From a virus, in IMG/VR virus record IMGVR_UViG_3300032523_001495, positions 1 through 44,477 of that record: DNA of 44,477 bases. The stretch is one strand, 5' to 3'. How positions within the stretch are numbered: the stretch's first letter is position 1; the number at the start of each line of letters is the position of its first letter. The position numbers were made by a program, and so were the translations under genes. Below are positions 43,300 to 44,477 of the stretch, piece by piece. A model generated the notes under the pieces. That model was not told the DNA's origin. It saw only the letters and a list, made by a program, of their open reading frames with translations, and searched no databases.

Positions 43300-43339
43300 A
43301 GCCGGCAGGGCCATTTATGGCCTTGCCGGCTGTTTTTTT
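43300..43339 (+). terminator. Intrinsic terminator
   Basis: AGCCGGCAGGGCCA (43300-43313) pairs with TGGCCTTGCCGGCT (43318-43331) with one G-U pair and a 4-nt loop, followed by seven T residues. It would stop plus-strand transcripts leaving the prophage end. Confidence 0.85.
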
Positions 43340-43370
43340 GCGCTGGCCACCAAGCGTGCCCCCATAGAAG

Positions 43371-43390
43371 CCCCCGGCGCAAGCCGGGGG
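43371..43390. repeat. REP-like palindrome
   Basis: CCCCCGGC and GCCGGGGG enclose the tetraloop GCAA. The extended form AAG...GGGGACTA resembles the short extragenic palindromes found in many copies in some GC-rich genomes; only one copy is in this window. Confidence 0.5.
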
Positions 43391-43440
43391 ACTACGACGT
43401 GCCGCCCCGTCGAACCCCGGCCAGTTCAGTAAAATCAGGC

Positions 43441-43683
43441 ATGCGAGGGCCGGCTTGTTTAATTGTCGTCAAGTCAGTCCACCACCAGAACACGGCCAAG
43501 ATAGCCCACGCGATGGCCGAGGTGCTGGGGGCCGAATGCGTTACGCCTGAGGAACTGCTCTCCACGAGCTTGGACGGGTACAGGTTGGTTGGGTTCGGGT
43601 GGCTGGGACGTGAGTTCGAGTTCGACCCCAGCACGCCGACGGGATCAAGCACGCGGATCTGGATGCGCGAGAACGGGTCTTGA
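43441..43683 (+). pseudogene. Flavodoxin-like gene, truncated
   Basis: MRGPACLIVVKSVHHQNTAK is a flavodoxin FMN-phosphate loop start, followed by IAHAMAEVLGAECVTPEE and YRLVGFG. After this last strand the expected SGIYYG-type loop and the remaining 100 residues are missing; instead 25 unrelated residues run to a stop. The ORF is 80 residues against about 150-180 for the family. Probably a host gene broken by rearrangement. It lies outside the phage genes. Confidence 0.65.
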
Positions 43684-43704
43684 GGGAACTGGCTCGGTTG
43701 AATT

Positions 43705-44477
43705 TCACACGATCGATCCCCATAACGAACCCACCGAAATTATAAAACTGTCGTGCCGAAAAGAGAAGCCTTGTATTTCAGCCTCAAGCTCTGCGTCATT
43801 GATGTCGGCAATTGCTTCCCACAAACTATCCGTCATGATTTCTTCAACTAGGAACCCGTCGTCGGCAGCAACTACGGACACGGACTCGACGGTGACATCG
43901 ACCACCTCGGCGCCAATAATGGCGGCGTCTCCCGAGCCCGCGGTCAGGATTGTGATTCCAACGAGGGCAATGGCCTCGCCACCGATCTTCTCGAGAGCGA
44001 CGGCCCAGGGCGGCTGATCGTTGATTTCATTCTGTGTCATCAGCTTGAACTCGGCGCCTGTCGCCGGAAGTCTCTTCCCGCTCGGGGACGACAGGAATCC
44101 GTTGTATCCCAGCCCTGCGTTCTGGATCGTCATCGTCCAGTGCTGGCCGGCCTTGATCTGCGAGTTGAGCGACGGGCTGATGTTGGCAGCCCAATTAATG
44201 CTGCTGCCCGAGCCATCGGCCCAGTCGGTGAGGTAGGTGCTGCAGGTCGAGCCGACGCACGTGCCGTCGGACTTCTGCACGGAGAACGTCATCTGGCTCG
44301 AACTATCCGGTGCGATATAGGCGATGGTCGTCTGCTGCCCCATCGGCACCACGACCTCCTTCGTCGTGTACGTCGGAGGCGACGTGGTCGACCCCTGTTC
44401 CGGCTGGTCGGCGAAGAAGAACGTCAGTGGCCCGCCGCCCGCCCCGATGTTCGACTCGTTCGCGATGGTGAGCGCCA
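43705..44477 (-). CDS. Partial host gene, hypothetical
   Basis: A minus-strand frame open from the right edge to TAA at about 43705. The visible part, more than 250 residues, has a Thr/Ser/Gly-rich extracellular-type start (TFFFADQPEQGSTTSPPTYT), a region with SDGTCVGSTCSTYLTDWADG carrying two Cys, then an Ala/Val-rich hydrophobic stretch (AIALVGITILTAGSGDAAII) that could span the membrane, and an acidic end. A GTG at 44352 gives a shorter form, but the frame continues without a stop beyond it. No family is recognised. Confidence 0.55.
   Translation of the reverse strand, partial: ALTIANESNIGAGGGPLTFFFADQPEQGSTTSPPTYTTKEVVVPMGQQTTIAYIAPDSSSQMTFSVQKSDGTCVGSTCSTYLTDWADGSGSSINWAANISPSLNSQIKAGQHWTMTIQNAGLGYNGFLSSPSGKRLPATGAEFKLMTQNEINDQPPWAVALEKIGGEAIALVGITILTAGSGDAAIIGAEVVDVTVESVSVVAADDGFLVEEIMTDSLWEAIADINDAELEAEIQGFSFRHDSFIISVGSLWGSIV

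Noticed and set aside
43600-43660. tRNA-like 3' end (GAGTTCGAGTTCGACCCCAGC) as attachment site
   Set aside because: The T-stem does not pair properly and no acceptor or D-arm is found upstream.

Overview
This window is best read as an almost complete tailed-phage (siphovirus-type) prophage with scraps of host DNA at both ends. The DNA is GC-rich and genes are tightly coupled by ATGA/GTGA overlaps. There is an HK97-type head module, a lambda-like tail chaperone frameshift, a tape measure of about 1,800 residues and a tyrosine integrase. The style (GC-rich host, giant modular head proteins, IS21-type transposase remnant, palindromic repeats at the edge) would suit Planctomycetota or a similar phylum. 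That host assignment is inference, because no rRNA or other marker is present.

Layout. (1) 1-752, minus strand: a piece of an IS21-family IstA transposase that runs off the left edge. (2) 867-4364, all minus strand: an early/replication operon of a small HTH protein, a DUF669-like protein, an unknown protein, an archaeo-eukaryotic-type primase, a DnaB-like helicase and a winged-helix protein. (3) 4365-5635: a 1.27-kb non-coding region between divergent operons, with a hairpin, a 69-nt tandem repeat and an AT-rich island carrying two copies of a two-block element with identical 25-nt spacing. (4) 5636-21825, plus strand: head module of small and large terminase, portal, an 1,818-residue modular protein, a three-domain prohead protease, a 616-residue protein, a zinc-ribbon protein and the major capsid protein. 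(5) 21879-25145: possible decoration protein, glycosyltransferase and head-tail connection genes. (6) 25149-40639: two paralogous tail-tube-like proteins, frameshifted tail chaperones, tape measure and tail-tip proteins, including a 2,400-residue repeat protein. (7) 40649-42112: small metallopeptidase-like and nucleotide-metabolism proteins. (8) 42101-43222, minus strand: integrase and a small protein. (9) 43300-44477: terminator, a palindrome, a broken flavodoxin gene and a partial gene leaving the window.

Two things stand out. First, the large terminase gene is split inside its Walker A motif by a 47-nt segment. The segment folds into a 16-bp hairpin with an in-frame UAG in the loop and has matched GGC codons at its edges. 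Removing or skipping exactly 47 nt restores a perfect terminase, which closely resembles a translational bypassing element, although a simple palindromic insertion is the main alternative. Second, a Cys-containing tag (C-G-x-x-x-G-G-x-F-x-x-x-N-x-C and variants) occurs nine times in four neighbouring head-module proteins. It separates modules that include four related GNAT-like domains, a zincin-like domain, a phage polyvalent-protein-type domain and a glycine-zipper segment. This looks like an array of head-associated cargo or effector modules. No holin, recognisable endolysin or CI-type repressor was found.
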